A DNA stretch of 64,000 nucleotides from Allobosea lathyri (GTDB lineage: Bacteria > Pseudomonadota > Alphaproteobacteria > Rhizobiales > Beijerinckiaceae): positions 434,001 through 498,000 of the forward strand of contig NZ_FNUY01000002.1 of assembly GCF_900108245.1 (NCBI RefSeq). Reading direction: 5' to 3'. The notes beneath the pieces were generated by a model, which was not told where the DNA came from, searched no databases, and saw only the letters and a list, made by a program, of their open reading frames with translations. Positions 21,278-30,422 of the stretch are shown piece after piece. A program made the translations under genes and the position numbers. Each line of letters starts with the position of its first letter. The first letter of the stretch is position 1.

Positions 21278-21493
21278 CGGGTCGCCTATTCCATTTCTCT
21301 GGTCACCACCCCAACTGGGGACCGCTACCTGAAGGCAACAGCACGGGGACATTGCAGTGCAATCGCTTCTACAAAGTTTCCTGCTGGGTGCAAACCGACA
21401 TTGTCGTTAACAAAATATTTTTAGCGGCCACGTTGCCATGAGGCCACGTGGCCTGCCGTGATTTTGCCGCAAAGCAGGCCGGAACGTGCCAGA

Positions 21494-22642
21494 TCAGAGC
21501 AGTGAACGGACGTGGACGATGTCATTCCACGTTACGAACAGCATTAACATGAGCACGAGGCCGAGACCGAGGCGAAAGCCGATTTCCTGCGCGCGCTCGC
21601 TCAGCGGGCGCCCCCGGATGGCTTCATACATATAAAACATCAGATGGCCGCCATCGAGCATCGGCACCGGAAGCAGGTTCATCAGGCCGATGGAAACCGA
21701 GAGGATCGCCGCGAGGTTGAGCAGGCCAAGGAAACCACTATTCGAGGCCACCAGCCCCGAGACCTGCGCTATCCGGATCGGCCCCGACAACTGGTCTGCC
21801 GATTCTCGCCCCTTCACCAGCTTCGCCAGATAGTCATAGGTGCGCTCGACGACGAACCAGGTCTCCGACACGCCGACCTTGGCGGAATCGACGAAGCCGA
21901 ATCGCTGCGTCGTCCAATCCTCGGCCTTGCGCGAGGCCTGGACGCCGACCACGCCGATCCGCTGCTTGCCGATCGGCGACGTCGTCTCGACGAGATCGGG
22001 CGTCACGGGAAGGGTCACGGAGCCACCCGCACGCTCGACCGTCACGGCAAGCGTCTCGTTCGGACGAACCGAGATCACCCGCTGCATGTCTGCAAAACTG
22101 CCGATGGGATGACCTTCGATCGCCACCACGAGATCGCCTGCGCGCAGGCCGGCGCGCTCGGCCGCGCTGCCGGCGACGACCTGGTCGATCCTGGGGATCA
22201 GGACCTGCTTGCCGAAGACGAAGACCGTCGCCGCGAAGATGAATATCGCCAGCAGGAAATTCGCGATCGGACCCGCGGCCACGATCGCGGCGCGCTCGCC
22301 GATCGACTGGGCCGGGAAGGACCGCTCCCGCTCCCGGGGCGACATGCGAGCGACCTCGGCAGTGTCGGGCGTGCTGGAAGCGTCGGCATCGCCGGAAAAT
22401 TTGACGTAGCCACCCAGCGGGATCAGCGCGAAGCGCCAGCGCGTGCCGTGGCGATCATTGAAGCCGAAGATTTCGCGGCCGAACCCGATCGAGAACACCT
22501 TGACGTCGACGCCGCACCAACGACCGACCAGGAAATGGCCGAGCTCATGGATGAAGACGACCAGCGTCAGGACGAAGAGGAAGGGCAGCAGGTAGCCCAG
22601 CAAGAAATGGCCGGCGCCCCAGATTGTCGCTGCGAATTCCAT
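21494..22642 (-). CDS. rseP: Site-2 protease RseP (MmpA-like, M50)
   Basis: 382-residue intramembrane zinc metalloprotease that cuts anti-sigma factors and signal-peptide remnants. Metal site: HELGH at residues 32-36 and LDGGH in the penultimate membrane segment. A single PDZ domain (about residues 135-215) lies between, as in the alphaproteobacterial MmpA type. ATG at 22642 has AGGAG seven bases upstream; the TTG one codon earlier is rejected. It follows dxr by 24 bases, the classic dxr-rseP-bamA order. Confidence 0.94.
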   Translation of the reverse strand: MEFAATIWGAGHFLLGYLLPFLFVLTLVVFIHELGHFLVGRWCGVDVKVFSIGFGREIFGFNDRHGTRWRFALIPLGGYVKFSGDADASSTPDTAEVARMSPRERERSFPAQSIGERAAIVAAGPIANFLLAIFIFAATVFVFGKQVLIPRIDQVVAGSAAERAGLRAGDLVVAIEGHPIGSFADMQRVISVRPNETLAVTVERAGGSVTLPVTPDLVETTSPIGKQRIGVVGVQASRKAEDWTTQRFGFVDSAKVGVSETWFVVERTYDYLAKLVKGRESADQLSGPIRIAQVSGLVASNSGFLGLLNLAAILSVSIGLMNLLPVPMLDGGHLMFYMYEAIRGRPLSERAQEIGFRLGLGLVLMLMLFVTWNDIVHVRSLL

Positions 22643-22666
22643 CAAAATCTCCTGATCAGTTCCCCC

Positions 22667-23845
22667 TTAGGTGACAGCGAACACCGCCTGCGACAAGAGC
22701 TGCCGCGCGCGCTTTCTTGCTTCTTGGTCAATGGCGAGCGCGGTCGCAACATCGACCGGCGCGGCCATGCCGGCATCCGCACGACTGCAGACAGCCTCGA
22801 CCAAGGCGGGGATTCCGGCAAACCCGATGCGACCCTCGATGTAAGCCGCGACCGCCACCTCATTGGCAGCATTGAGAATGACGGGCATGGCCCCACCCTG
22901 TTCCAATGCGGCCATCGCCAGGCCAAGCGCCGGAAAACGCTGGAGATCGGGCCGTTCGAATGTCAGGGGCGCCGTCATCGCCAGATCGAGAAAACGTGCC
23001 GGGGGCGCATCGAGACGAGCGTCGACACCGAGGCAATGGGCCGCAGCAACGCGCATATCCGGTAGCGCCAGGCCGGCGCTGACGGAGCCGTCGCGGAAGG
23101 TCACGAGCCCGTGGACGATCTGCTGCGGATGCACCAGCACCTCGAGCTGAGCCGGCTCGAGCCCAAACAGGAAGCAGGCCTCGATCAGCTCCAGCCCCTT
23201 GTTCATCATGCTGGCGGAATCGATCGTGATCTTGGCGCCCATCGCATAGTTGGGATGGGCCAGCGCCTGCTCCAGCCGGGCATCGGCAATCTGCTCGGCG
23301 CTCCAGGTGCGAAATGGCCCGCCCGAGGCGGTCAGGGTCATGCTGCGGATCGAGGATATCGGTTCGCTGCCCAGCACCTGGAAGAGCGCGTTATGCTCGG
23401 AATCGAGCGGGACGATGCGCGCGCCGACAATTTGTGCGCGCGCCATCACGGCTGCGCCTGCGCAGACGAGGCTTTCCTTGTTGGCGAGCGCTATGATCCG
23501 GCCTGGCGTCAGGGCTGCGAAGGTCGCCTCCAGTCCCGCAGCGCCCGAGATCGCGCTGACGACGATGTCGCTGGGCATCGCAACCGCTTCGAGCACGGCC
23601 GATCGCCCCGCACCGTTGGCAATTCCAGTGCCGGCCAGCGCATCGGCCAGAGCACGCCCGGCTTGCGGATCGGCCAGCGCTGCGAAACTCGCTCCGGTTT
23701 CGATCGCGACCTTCGCCAGCGCCTCCGCATCGCGCCCGCCGACGACCACGCCGATCGCCAGGCGATCAGGGTTTTCGGCGATCACGTCGCGAGCGGAACG
23801 GCCTACGGAGCCGGTCGCCCCCAGAAGAGTGACAATGCGGCGCAT
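22667..23845 (-). CDS. dxr: 1-deoxy-D-xylulose 5-phosphate reductoisomerase
   Basis: 392 residues. NADPH-dependent enzyme making MEP, the committed step of the non-mevalonate isoprenoid pathway that feeds UppS. GATGSVG (residues 9-15) binds NADPH. PLDSEHNALFQ and the ASGGPFR and MMNKGLELIEA motifs form the metal and substrate site. It begins 7 bases after cdsA, so the two are in one operon. Confidence 0.95.
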   Translation of the reverse strand: MRRIVTLLGATGSVGRSARDVIAENPDRLAIGVVVGGRDAEALAKVAIETGASFAALADPQAGRALADALAGTGIANGAGRSAVLEAVAMPSDIVVSAISGAAGLEATFAALTPGRIIALANKESLVCAGAAVMARAQIVGARIVPLDSEHNALFQVLGSEPISSIRSMTLTASGGPFRTWSAEQIADARLEQALAHPNYAMGAKITIDSASMMNKGLELIEACFLFGLEPAQLEVLVHPQQIVHGLVTFRDGSVSAGLALPDMRVAAAHCLGVDARLDAPPARFLDLAMTAPLTFERPDLQRFPALGLAMAALEQGGAMPVILNAANEVAVAAYIEGRIGFAGIPALVEAVCSRADAGMAAPVDVATALAIDQEARKRARQLLSQAVFAVT

Positions 23846-23852
23846 GGGACGA

Positions 23853-24683
23853 TCAGAAATCGAGATTGATCAGGAACAGGACAAGGCCAGCGAAAACGAG
23901 CACCGCCCAATAGCCGTCGAGACGGTCAAGGAAACCGCCATGACCGGGAATGAGGCGGCTTGAATCCTTCGCGCCGAAACGACGCTTCAAGGATGATTCG
24001 AAGAGATCGCCGGCCTGACTGACGACCGAGGCGACTAACGAGCCTGCGACGACGAGAGCCGGCCCGACGATCTGGGCAGCCGACGGGGTCAACGCCCAGA
24101 CGACATAGCCACCGAGCGTTCCCGCCAATGTCCCGCCGAGAGCGCCCGACCAGGTCTTCTTGGGGCTGACGCTGGGCATCAGCTTGGGACCACCCAGCTT
24201 GCGGCCGGTAAAATAGGCCGCGATGTCGGTGAACCAGACCGTCGCGAAGCTCCAGAGGATGATCGCGAAGCCGAGCTCCGGGAGAGCCCGCAAGGCGGGA
24301 GCGACGAGCGCGAAGGCGAGCGCGTAGGCGATCCCGCAGGCCTCCAGAGCCAGGCGATTGCTGACCTGCGGCGTTGCGACAGCCCCGATCAGTGCGGCGG
24401 CGGCGGCAACCCCGGCCAGAGCCGGCTGGCTGGCCGGAGAAAAGCCCAAGGCCAATCCCGCAATCGCCACGCCGATCCCGCCGGCTATCGCGTTATGACG
24501 GCTGACGATCGATAGCCACTCATAGGCGACCAGCCCGGCGACAAGCACCCAGATCAGGCGAAATGGCCAGCCGCCCCAGATCGTCGCGGCAAGAATGCCG
24601 ACCGCCATGACGAGCGCGGAGGCGACCCTGAGCTTCAGCTCGCCGGGGCCTGCCGTCGGTCCAGCAGGAGCGGGCTCATTCAC
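23853..24683 (-). CDS. cdsA: Phosphatidate cytidylyltransferase
   Basis: 276-residue polytopic membrane enzyme that makes CDP-diacylglycerol from CTP and phosphatidic acid. About eight membrane segments; the signature runs from SPKKTWSG to the [18 protein letters not shown] and [12 protein letters not shown] motifs at the C terminus. Start is taken as GTG at 24683, which overlaps the uppS stop (GTGA); the longer frame to 24794 lies inside uppS. Confidence 0.93.
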   Translation of the reverse strand: MNEPAPAGPTAGPGELKLRVASALVMAVGILAATIWGGWPFRLIWVLVAGLVAYEWLSIVSRHNAIAGGIGVAIAGLALGFSPASQPALAGVAAAAALIGAVATPQVSNRLALEACGIAYALAFALVAPALRALPELGFAIILWSFATVWFTDIAAYFTGRKLGGPKLMPSVSPKKTWSGALGGTLAGTLGGYVVWALTPSAAQIVGPALVVAGSLVASVVSQAGDLFESSLKRRFGAKDSSRLIPGHGGFLDRLDGYWAVLVFAGLVLFLINLDF

Positions 24684-25441
24684 GCCGCGCCTGCTTTGCG
24701 ATTGGCCGGCTCGGACAGGCCGCCAAAGCGGCGCTCGCGACGCGCATATTCCGCCAGGGCTTCTTCCAGCGCGGCCCGGTCGAAATCGGGCCACAGCACC
24801 GGCGTGAAGACGAATTCGGCGTAGGCAGCCTGCCAGAGCAGGAAATTCGAGATGCGCGTCTCGCCGGATGTTCGGATCACCAGTTCCGGGTCGGGCAGGT
24901 CGTGCGTATCGAGCCGCGCCACGAATGCCGTCTCGTCGATCGCAGCGGCGTCGATCCGGCCGGCTGCCGCGTCTGCGGCAAGGCGCCTGGCGGCGCGGAC
25001 GATCTCGTCGCGCGAACCATAGTTGAACGCCACGACCAGCGTCATTTTGGTGTTGTCGCGCGTGACCGTCTCGGCATGCTCGACCAGTCCGCGCAGTTCG
25101 GGCGCAAGGTCGTCGCGGCCGCCGATGATGCGCACGCGCACGCCCGAGGCATTCAATTCGGCGAGATCCTTCTCGACGAAGTGCTTGAGCAGCCCCATCA
25201 GGAAGGAGACCTCGGCATGAGGCCTGCGCCAGTTCTCGGTCGAGAAGCTATAGAGTGTCAGAATCTCGATGCCGAGTTCCCCGGCATTCTTGACCGCCCG
25301 ACGAAGCGATTCGAGGCCGCGTCTATGCCCCTCCTGCCGAGGCAGGCCGCGCATTTGCGCCCAGCGTCCATTCCCGTCCATGATGATTGCGACATGGGTC
25401 GGGCTGGCGGCGTGCTCTCCCTGACGCTGGCCTGCTGACAT
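24680..25441 (-). CDS. uppS: Isoprenyl transferase (undecaprenyl diphosphate synthase)
   Basis: 253-residue cis-prenyltransferase that makes the C55 lipid carrier for peptidoglycan and O-antigen. [10 protein letters not shown] holds the catalytic Asp22; [15 protein letters not shown] and the C-terminal W-P-D-F pattern are typical. It follows frr by 115 bases and overlaps cdsA by 4. Confidence 0.95.
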   Translation of the reverse strand: MSAGQRQGEHAASPTHVAIIMDGNGRWAQMRGLPRQEGHRRGLESLRRAVKNAGELGIEILTLYSFSTENWRRPHAEVSFLMGLLKHFVEKDLAELNASGVRVRIIGGRDDLAPELRGLVEHAETVTRDNTKMTLVVAFNYGSRDEIVRAARRLAADAAAGRIDAAAIDETAFVARLDTHDLPDPELVIRTSGETRISNFLLWQAAYAEFVFTPVLWPDFDRAALEEALAEYARRERRFGGLSEPANRKAGAA

Positions 25442-25524
25442 TCGATATGCCTCGTTCGGCCTAGCGCCGGAATGAATACCACGCAGGACAGCCCGGCGTG
25501 GGCGACGAAACTCAGAAAAGACGC

Positions 25525-25566
25525 CGGCTCAGAGCTACAGGCTCAGACCTGCAGGCTCAGACCTGC
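25525..25566. repeat. 14-bp tandem repeat spanning the frr stop codon
   Basis: AGGCTCAGACCTGC occurs twice in perfect tandem (25539-25552 and 25553-25566). A third, degenerate copy (11 of 14 matches) lies at 25525-25538. The first perfect copy read by the ribosome carries the last codons and the TGA of frr, so the others repeat that 3' end in the gap before uppS. Confidence 0.8.
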
Positions 25567-26120
25567 AGGATTTCCTTTTCCTTCGCCGCGAGCGCCTGGT
25601 CGATCTCGGCGATGTGCTGGTCGGTCACCTTCTGCACCTGGTCGGACTGACGCTGCACGTCATCCTTGGTGAAGTCGCCGTCCTTTTCGACCTTCTTGAT
25701 GATGTCGATGGCATCGCGGCGGACATGGCGCACTGCGATCTTCGATTCCTCGGCGTATTTATGCGCGACCTTGACCATTTCCTTGCGGCGCTGCTCGTTC
25801 AGCTCGGGAATGCGGATGCGCAGCACCTGCCCTTCCGTCTGCGGATTCAGCCCCAGATCAGATTCGCGGATCGCCTTGTCCACGGCATTGACCATGCTGC
25901 GGTCCCAGACCTGGACGCTGAGCAGGCGGGCTTCAGGCACGCTCACCGTGGCAAGCTGGCTGAGCGGCGTGCGTGCGCCATAAGCCTCGACCTGGATGGG
26001 GTCGAGCATATTGGCCGAAGCGCGGCCGCTGCGGAGCGAGGCGAGATCGCCCTTGAAGGACTGGAGCGCGCCCTGCATGCGGCGCTTCACGTCAGCGAGA
26101 TCGAACGTCGTCTGGGCCAT
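25557..26120 (-). CDS. frr: Ribosome recycling factor
   Basis: 187 residues, the normal length. With EF-G it splits the post-termination ribosome. The three-helix bundle motifs [14 protein letters not shown] and [25 protein letters not shown] are clear. ATG at 26120 is chosen over an in-frame TTG at 26129. It is read away from pyrH, with the VOC gene inserted on the other strand between them. Confidence 0.96.
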   Translation of the reverse strand: MAQTTFDLADVKRRMQGALQSFKGDLASLRSGRASANMLDPIQVEAYGARTPLSQLATVSVPEARLLSVQVWDRSMVNAVDKAIRESDLGLNPQTEGQVLRIRIPELNEQRRKEMVKVAHKYAEESKIAVRHVRRDAIDIIKKVEKDGDFTKDDVQRQSDQVQKVTDQHIAEIDQALAAKEKEILQV

Positions 26121-26310
26121 CGTCTTCAAGACCTTGATATTATACGAAACCGGGCGCGACCATGGCGGCCGGTCCGCGCAGGGTCAAGGATTTCGTGCGC
26201 TAATCGCGACCTCTAGACACGGTCCACGACAGCGGCGGGGGTTGACCACCCTTCCTTAGTCGCTTCCGTCGTGGAAATCACCGCAACGCGCCCAAAAATC
26301 GGAGTCGGCC

Positions 26311-26724
26311 ATGCCGCGCCTGAACCGCATCATCGAGACCGCGCTTTACGTCGACGATCTTGAACGGGCCTCGACCTTCTACAAGGACATTCTCGGGCTC
26401 GAGGCGATGCTGCACACGAGAACCTTGCATGCCTTTGATGTCGGTGGTGCCAGCGTATTGCTGCTGTTTGCGCGCGGAGAATCGCTCCGCAGCCAGACAT
26501 CAGCTGGCGGAACCATTCCGCCGCATGACGGGTCGGGGCCGCTTCACATCTGCTTTGCCGTCGATACCAACGCCTTGTCCGAATGGGAGGAAAGGCTGAA
26601 GCAGCATGATGTCGCCATCGAAGGCGAGATGAGCTGGGAACGCGGCGGCAAGAGCCTCTATTTCCGCGACCCCGACGGCCATCTGCTCGAACTGATGACG
26701 CCGGGAATCTGGCCGAACTACTGA
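26311..26724 (+). CDS. VOC family (glyoxalase-like) protein
   Basis: 137-residue single-domain protein of the vicinal oxygen chelate superfamily, two beta-alpha-beta-beta-beta modules. Possible metal ligands are the Glu in IIETALYVDD, the His in PLHICFAV and the Glu in LLELMTPG. That pattern fits glyoxalase, fosfomycin-resistance or dioxygenase-like members; the substrate is unknown. It is the only plus-strand gene within the rpsB-to-lpxB block and splits pyrH from frr. GGAG precedes the ATG. Confidence 0.85.
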   Translation: MPRLNRIIETALYVDDLERASTFYKDILGLEAMLHTRTLHAFDVGGASVLLLFARGESLRSQTSAGGTIPPHDGSGPLHICFAVDTNALSEWEERLKQHDVAIEGEMSWERGGKSLYFRDPDGHLLELMTPGIWPNY

Positions 26725-26728
26725 GCCC

Positions 26729-26745
26729 GCGCCCTTTTCGGGCGC
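26729..26745. terminator. Short stem-loop between convergent VOC gene and pyrH
   Basis: GCGCCC-TTTTC-GGGCGC lies in the 31-base gap between two convergent stop codons and could serve both genes. It has no T-run. Confidence 0.45.
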
Positions 26746-26755
26746 AGACGTGTTC

Positions 26756-27463
26756 TCAAGGGGTCACATAGGTGGCCCTGCCCTCGCCGCGCAGGACGGC
26801 GGCCAGCGCGCCCTTTTCCGCGATCGAGAACACCACGATGGTGAGCCCGGCATCGCGCGCCAGGGCGAAGGCGGCGGTATCCATCACCTTGAGGTCGCGC
26901 TGGATCGCCTCGGCATGGGTGAGCGTGTCGTAGCGCGTCGCGGCCGGATCCTTCTTGGGATCGGCGGTATAGACGCCGTCGACCTGGGTCGCCTTGAGCA
27001 GATGGCTGCAATCGAGCTCGGCAGCGCGCAATGCCGCACCGGTATCGGTGGTGAAATAAGGGTTGCCAGTGCCGCCGCCGAGCACCACGACCTTGCCGTT
27101 GGTCAGATGGTCGAGCGCGCGTTTGCGGGCGTAGCTTTCGCAGAGCGAGGGCATCGGCACGGCCGACATGGCGCGCGCCGGCGCGCCGGCGCTCTCGATC
27201 GCGTGCTCCAGCGCGAGCGCGTTCATCACGGTGCCGAGCATGCCGATCGAATCGGCGCTGGTGCGGTCGAGCCCCTTGGTCAGACCCTGCACGCCGCGAA
27301 AGAAATTGCCGCCGCCGACGACGATGGCGATCTCGACACCCTCATGCGAGGCGTGAGCGATATCGGCCGCCAGCGCTGTCAGTGTGAGGCCGTCGAGACC
27401 CGTTCCCGCAGGTCCTGCAAGGGCTTCGCCGGAGAGCTTAACGAGAACACGCTTGGGTCTCAT
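26756..27463 (-). CDS. pyrH: UMP kinase
   Basis: 235-residue hexameric amino-acid-kinase-fold enzyme that phosphorylates UMP. N terminus VLVKLSGEAL, IVVGGGNFFRG and GTGNPYFTTDT are the ATP and UMP sites. It follows tsf in the usual rpsB-tsf-pyrH order. A terminator and a second long hairpin sit in the 122-base gap, so pyrH probably has its own transcription start or is attenuated. Confidence 0.96.
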   Translation of the reverse strand: MRPKRVLVKLSGEALAGPAGTGLDGLTLTALAADIAHASHEGVEIAIVVGGGNFFRGVQGLTKGLDRTSADSIGMLGTVMNALALEHAIESAGAPARAMSAVPMPSLCESYARKRALDHLTNGKVVVLGGGTGNPYFTTDTGAALRAAELDCSHLLKATQVDGVYTADPKKDPAATRYDTLTHAEAIQRDLKVMDTAAFALARDAGLTIVVFSIAEKGALAAVLRGEGRATYVTP

Positions 27464-27498
27464 CGATCATCTCCGTTATTGTGGGCTGATGTTGCCAT

Positions 27499-27526
27499 GG
27501 GGGAGACGATTCGTATCGTCTCCCCC
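27499..27526 (-). promoter_or_regulatory. Long perfect hairpin in the pyrH leader
   Basis: GGGGGAGACGAT pairs perfectly with ATCGTCTCCCCC around a TCGT loop (12-bp stem). It lies 35 bases before the pyrH ATG and just after the tsf terminator. It may be a second terminator, an RNA-processing site or a leader control element. Confidence 0.5.
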
Positions 27527-27534
27527 CTTCCTAC

Positions 27535-27564
27535 AAAAAAGGCCGCGCAAAGCGCGGCCTTTTT
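27535..27564 (-). terminator. Rho-independent terminator of tsf
   Basis: On the minus strand GGCCGCGC-TTT-GCGCGGCC is followed by six T. The stem is also flanked by A's, so it can act in both directions. It starts 22 bases after the tsf stop. Confidence 0.93.
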
Positions 27565-27585
27565 CTCATTAGCCAACAAGCTTTA

Positions 27586-28509
27586 TCAGCCCGTCGTTCC
27601 GCCGGCCGCCGCGACTTCCGCAGCGAAATCCTGCTCTTCCTTCTCGATGCCCTCGCCAAGCGCGTAGCGGGCGAAGCCGGTCAGCTTCACCGGAGCGCCG
27701 ACCTTGCCCTCGATCTCCTTGAGCACCTGGGCGACCGACTTGGAGCCGTCATGGATATAGGCCTGCTCCAGCAGGCAGTATTCCTTGGCGTAGCTCTTCA
27801 GGCCGCTTTCGGTGATCTTCTCGAGCACCTGGGGGGGCTTGCCGGCGTTCTTTTCGGCCAGGATCGCCTTCTCGCGCTCCAGAACCTCCGGAGCGACCGA
27901 AGCGAGATCGAGCGCGACGGGATTGGTCGCCGCGACATGCATGGCAAGCTGACGGCCGAGAACCGCGAGTTCGTCGGTGTTTCCAGTCGATTCCAAGGCG
28001 ACGATGACGCCGATCTTGCCAAGGCCGTCGGCGACAGCGCCGTGGACATAGGAGCCGATCAGGCCGGCCGAAACCTTCAGCGTCGCGACGCGGCGAAGGG
28101 TCATGTTCTCGCCGATGGTGGCGATGGCATTGGCGATGGCCTCGGCCACCGTGCCGCCGCCGGGATAATGATGGGCGAGCACCGCATCGACGTCGCCGCC
28201 ACGCTCGAGCGCGACATTGGCGATGCCGTGGGCCAGCGCCTGGAATTCCAGGTTGCGGGCGACGAAATCCGTTTCCGAGTTCAGCTCGACGACGACGCCA
28301 TTATGGCCGGCGATCACGACGGCGACGAGGCCTTCGGCGGCGACGCGGCCGGCCTTCTTGGCGGCCTTTGCGAGACCCTTCGTACGCAGCCAGTCGATCG
28401 CGGCCTCGATGTCGCCGTCAACGGCGCTGAGCGCGGTCTTGCAGTCCATCATGCCCGCGCCCGTCTTGTCGCGGAGTTCCTTCACCATGCCGGCGGTGAT
28501 CGCTGCCAT
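27586..28509 (-). CDS. tsf: Elongation factor Ts
   Basis: 307 residues. Nucleotide exchange factor for EF-Tu. The N-terminal UBA-like domain carries [28 protein letters not shown] is the EF-Tu contact motif. The C-terminal dimerisation region is complete. It lies 193 bases after rpsB and is followed by a strong terminator. Confidence 0.97.
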   Translation of the reverse strand: MAAITAGMVKELRDKTGAGMMDCKTALSAVDGDIEAAIDWLRTKGLAKAAKKAGRVAAEGLVAVVIAGHNGVVVELNSETDFVARNLEFQALAHGIANVALERGGDVDAVLAHHYPGGGTVAEAIANAIATIGENMTLRRVATLKVSAGLIGSYVHGAVADGLGKIGVIVALESTGNTDELAVLGRQLAMHVAATNPVALDLASVAPEVLEREKAILAEKNAGKPPQVLEKITESGLKSYAKEYCLLEQAYIHDGSKSVAQVLKEIEGKVGAPVKLTGFARYALGEGIEKEEQDFAAEVAAAGGTTG

Positions 28510-28668
28510 CTGTCTTGTCCTTACTGTCGTGCGGATGGCGCCTGACGGGCGCAGCCGCGAAATCCGTGTCGAAACATCACGTGATGCGAAACATTATTTG
28601 ATGAAGGAACGCCGACGATCCGTTTCCGGCCGCCGGCGCTCGTCTCGCATTATTGAAGAATGCGCTTT

Positions 28669-28693
28669 CGCGACGCGCCTATGACGCGTCGCG
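28669..28693 (-). terminator. Stem-loop between rpsB and tsf
   Basis: CGCGACGCG and CGCGTCGCG form a perfect 9-bp stem with a 7-base loop, 9 bases after the rpsB stop. No T-run follows, so it is more likely a partial terminator or 3'-end stabiliser that sets the S2 to EF-Ts ratio. Confidence 0.5.
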
Positions 28694-28702
28694 GAGTTAA
28701 GC

Positions 28703-29713
28703 TCAGGCGTCGGCGAGTTCACGCGCCTGGGCGACCCAGCCGTCGCGCTCGATGCGACCGGCGAGCTTCAGGTCGTGGTCGACCTTGGTCACGTCGGCAG
28801 GCGTCATCGAAGCGAACTGCCAGAAGTGGAACAGGCCGCCGTCATTGAGCTTCTGAACCAGCTCGGGACCCATGCCCGAGAGCTTCATCAGGTCGTCCGG
28901 CGCGCCGCGCGGCGCGGTCAGCAGCTCGAAAGCCGGCCCGGCATCGGTGGCGGCAACCGTCTCGGCGACGACTTCCTCGACGACCGGAGCTTCGGCAGCG
29001 CCGATGTCGATGCCATGGTCGCCCGAAGCGCGCGAGATGCCGTCGATGGCAGAGCGCGCGATCAGGTCGCAATACAGCGCGATGGCGCGGCCGGCGTCGT
29101 CATTGGCGGGAACCGGGAAGGTGATGCCATCCGGATCGCTGTTCGAATCGATGATGGCGGCGACCGGGATGCCGAGGCGCTGGGCCTCCTTGATCGCGAG
29201 CGCTTCCTTGTTGGTGTCGATGACGAAGATCATGTCGGGCGTGCCGCCCATGTCCTTGATGCCGCCGAGAGCCTTCTCGAGCTTGTCGCGCTCGCGCGCC
29301 AGCATCAGGCGCTCCTTCTTGGTCAGGCCGGTGCTGCCGCCATTCAGGAGCTCGTCGACCTTGCGCAGGCGCTGGATCGAGGCCGAGATGGTCTTCCAGT
29401 TGGTCAGCATGCCGCCGAGCCAACGCGAATTCACGTAATACTGGGCCGAGCGCTTGGCAGCATCGGCAATCGAATCCTGCGCCTGGCGCTTGGTACCGAC
29501 GAAGAGCACGCGGCCGCCACGGGCCACGGTGTCGCTGACCGCCTGCAGGGCGCGCGACAGCATCGGCACCGACTGCGATAGGTCGAGAATGTGGATGTTG
29601 TTGCGCGTGCCGAAGATATAGGGCGACATCTTCGGGTTCCAGCGGTGCGACTGGTGGCCGAAATGCGCGCCTGCTTCAAGCAGCTGGCGCATGGAGAAAT
29701 CTGGCAGAGCCAT
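28703..29713 (-). CDS. rpsB: 30S ribosomal protein S2 with C-terminal extension
   Basis: 336 residues, about 90 more than the E. coli protein. The S2 core (residues 1-228) is normal: [47 protein letters not shown] low-complexity linker (229-265) leads to a tail (266-336) with [17 protein letters not shown], which resembles a helix-hairpin-helix motif, and ends [15 protein letters not shown]. Similar tails occur on some alphaproteobacterial proteins; its role here is unknown. ATG at 29713 follows GGAAGGA. The frame to 29938 is only leader. Confidence 0.95.
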   Translation of the reverse strand: MALPDFSMRQLLEAGAHFGHQSHRWNPKMSPYIFGTRNNIHILDLSQSVPMLSRALQAVSDTVARGGRVLFVGTKRQAQDSIADAAKRSAQYYVNSRWLGGMLTNWKTISASIQRLRKVDELLNGGSTGLTKKERLMLARERDKLEKALGGIKDMGGTPDMIFVIDTNKEALAIKEAQRLGIPVAAIIDSNSDPDGITFPVPANDDAGRAIALYCDLIARSAIDGISRASGDHGIDIGAAEAPVVEEVVAETVAATDAGPAFELLTAPRGAPDDLMKLSGMGPELVQKLNDGGLFHFWQFASMTPADVTKVDHDLKLAGRIERDGWVAQARELADA

Positions 29714-29829
29714 GGTGTCTATCGTCCTTCCGGTTGTAGCCTCTGGGGTGCGAATGAACGAGGCATAAGCTGCCAAGTCACCGGAACGCCTCGGGTATGA
29801 GGCGATGCTCCCCATGTGGGATGGGCTGC
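29714..29829 (-). promoter_or_regulatory. rpsB mRNA leader with hairpins
   Basis: About 115 bases of leader lie between the predicted promoter and the rpsB ATG. CGCCTC-ATACCC-GAGGCG makes a 6-bp hairpin at 29787-29804, and nearer the start GCCTC and GAGGC can pair again across a 16-base loop. S2 autoregulates rpsB-tsf through its leader in other bacteria; this leader could do the same, which is inference. Confidence 0.4.
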
Positions 29830-29858
29830 GCCATACAGGGGATGGACGGCGAATGCAA
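29830..29858 (-). promoter_or_regulatory. Predicted sigma-70-type promoter of rpsB
   Basis: On the minus strand TTGCAT (29858-29853) is followed after 17 bases by TATGGC (29835-29830), about 117 bases before the rpsB ATG. Seen by eye only. Confidence 0.5.
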
Positions 29859-29940
29859 GGCGTTGCGCGTCCGAAAACCGCGTCCCGGTTTGATTTTTGG
29901 CCTGGGCGACGGGTAACGATCCCTGCGTCGGCGCGCAAAC

Positions 29941-30285
29941 TTATCGGCGTTTCGACTTCTTATCAGTACCTGGCTTCCGCTGCACGGCGTCCGCCCACGC
30001 GATTTCGAGCGCATTCGCGAGTTCCGCCAAGCCGAGCCTGGCCAACTCCACAGTGGTCCAGCCTTGTCGGCCCCATGCATTCGGCACCGGAGCGAAGGCT
30101 TCAGGCACCATCATGCATTTGAATTCCTGCTCGTCGGGCGAGAATTTGAGATTCGCACTAAGCCCGTCGGCGGCGAGCGTGACGTAGATCCGCGCGACCT
30201 TGAACGCCGCGCGGTCGAAATGCGGGGCCTCGGACGTGCCCTCCAACGATAGCGCCAGACGGCGCAGATCACTCCCGGTTGCCAT
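29941..30285 (-). CDS. MmcQ/YjbR family protein
   Basis: 114-residue small protein of the YjbR/MmcQ fold (double-wing DNA-binding-like). Seen: [29 protein letters not shown] at the start in outline, FSPDEQEF in the middle, and [22 protein letters not shown] near the end. Members are often small cytoplasmic proteins without known function. ATG at 30285 matches the family start; the frame to 30375 has no support. It is not in an obvious operon. Confidence 0.85.
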   Translation of the reverse strand: MATGSDLRRLALSLEGTSEAPHFDRAAFKVARIYVTLAADGLSANLKFSPDEQEFKCMMVPEAFAPVPNAWGRQGWTTVELARLGLAELANALEIAWADAVQRKPGTDKKSKRR

Positions 30286-30353
30286 GCCCCTCCAGCCGCA
30301 TTGCCGTTGCAACTTGCAGAACTTCGCAGCGATACGATCTCTGCATGTGCTGG

Positions 30354-30385
30354 CGTAGCGTATGGCATATCGCACATACGCTACG
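30354..30385. repeat. 11-bp perfect inverted repeat
   Basis: CGTAGCGTATG and CATACGCTACG flank a 10-base spacer. It lies between the stop of the secreted-protein gene and the start of the YjbR gene. It could be a terminator stem without a T-run or an operator of the YjbR gene. Confidence 0.6.
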
Positions 30386-30422
30386 CTGACTGATGTTGCC
30401 TGGGACGCCTGTCCTTGAGGCC

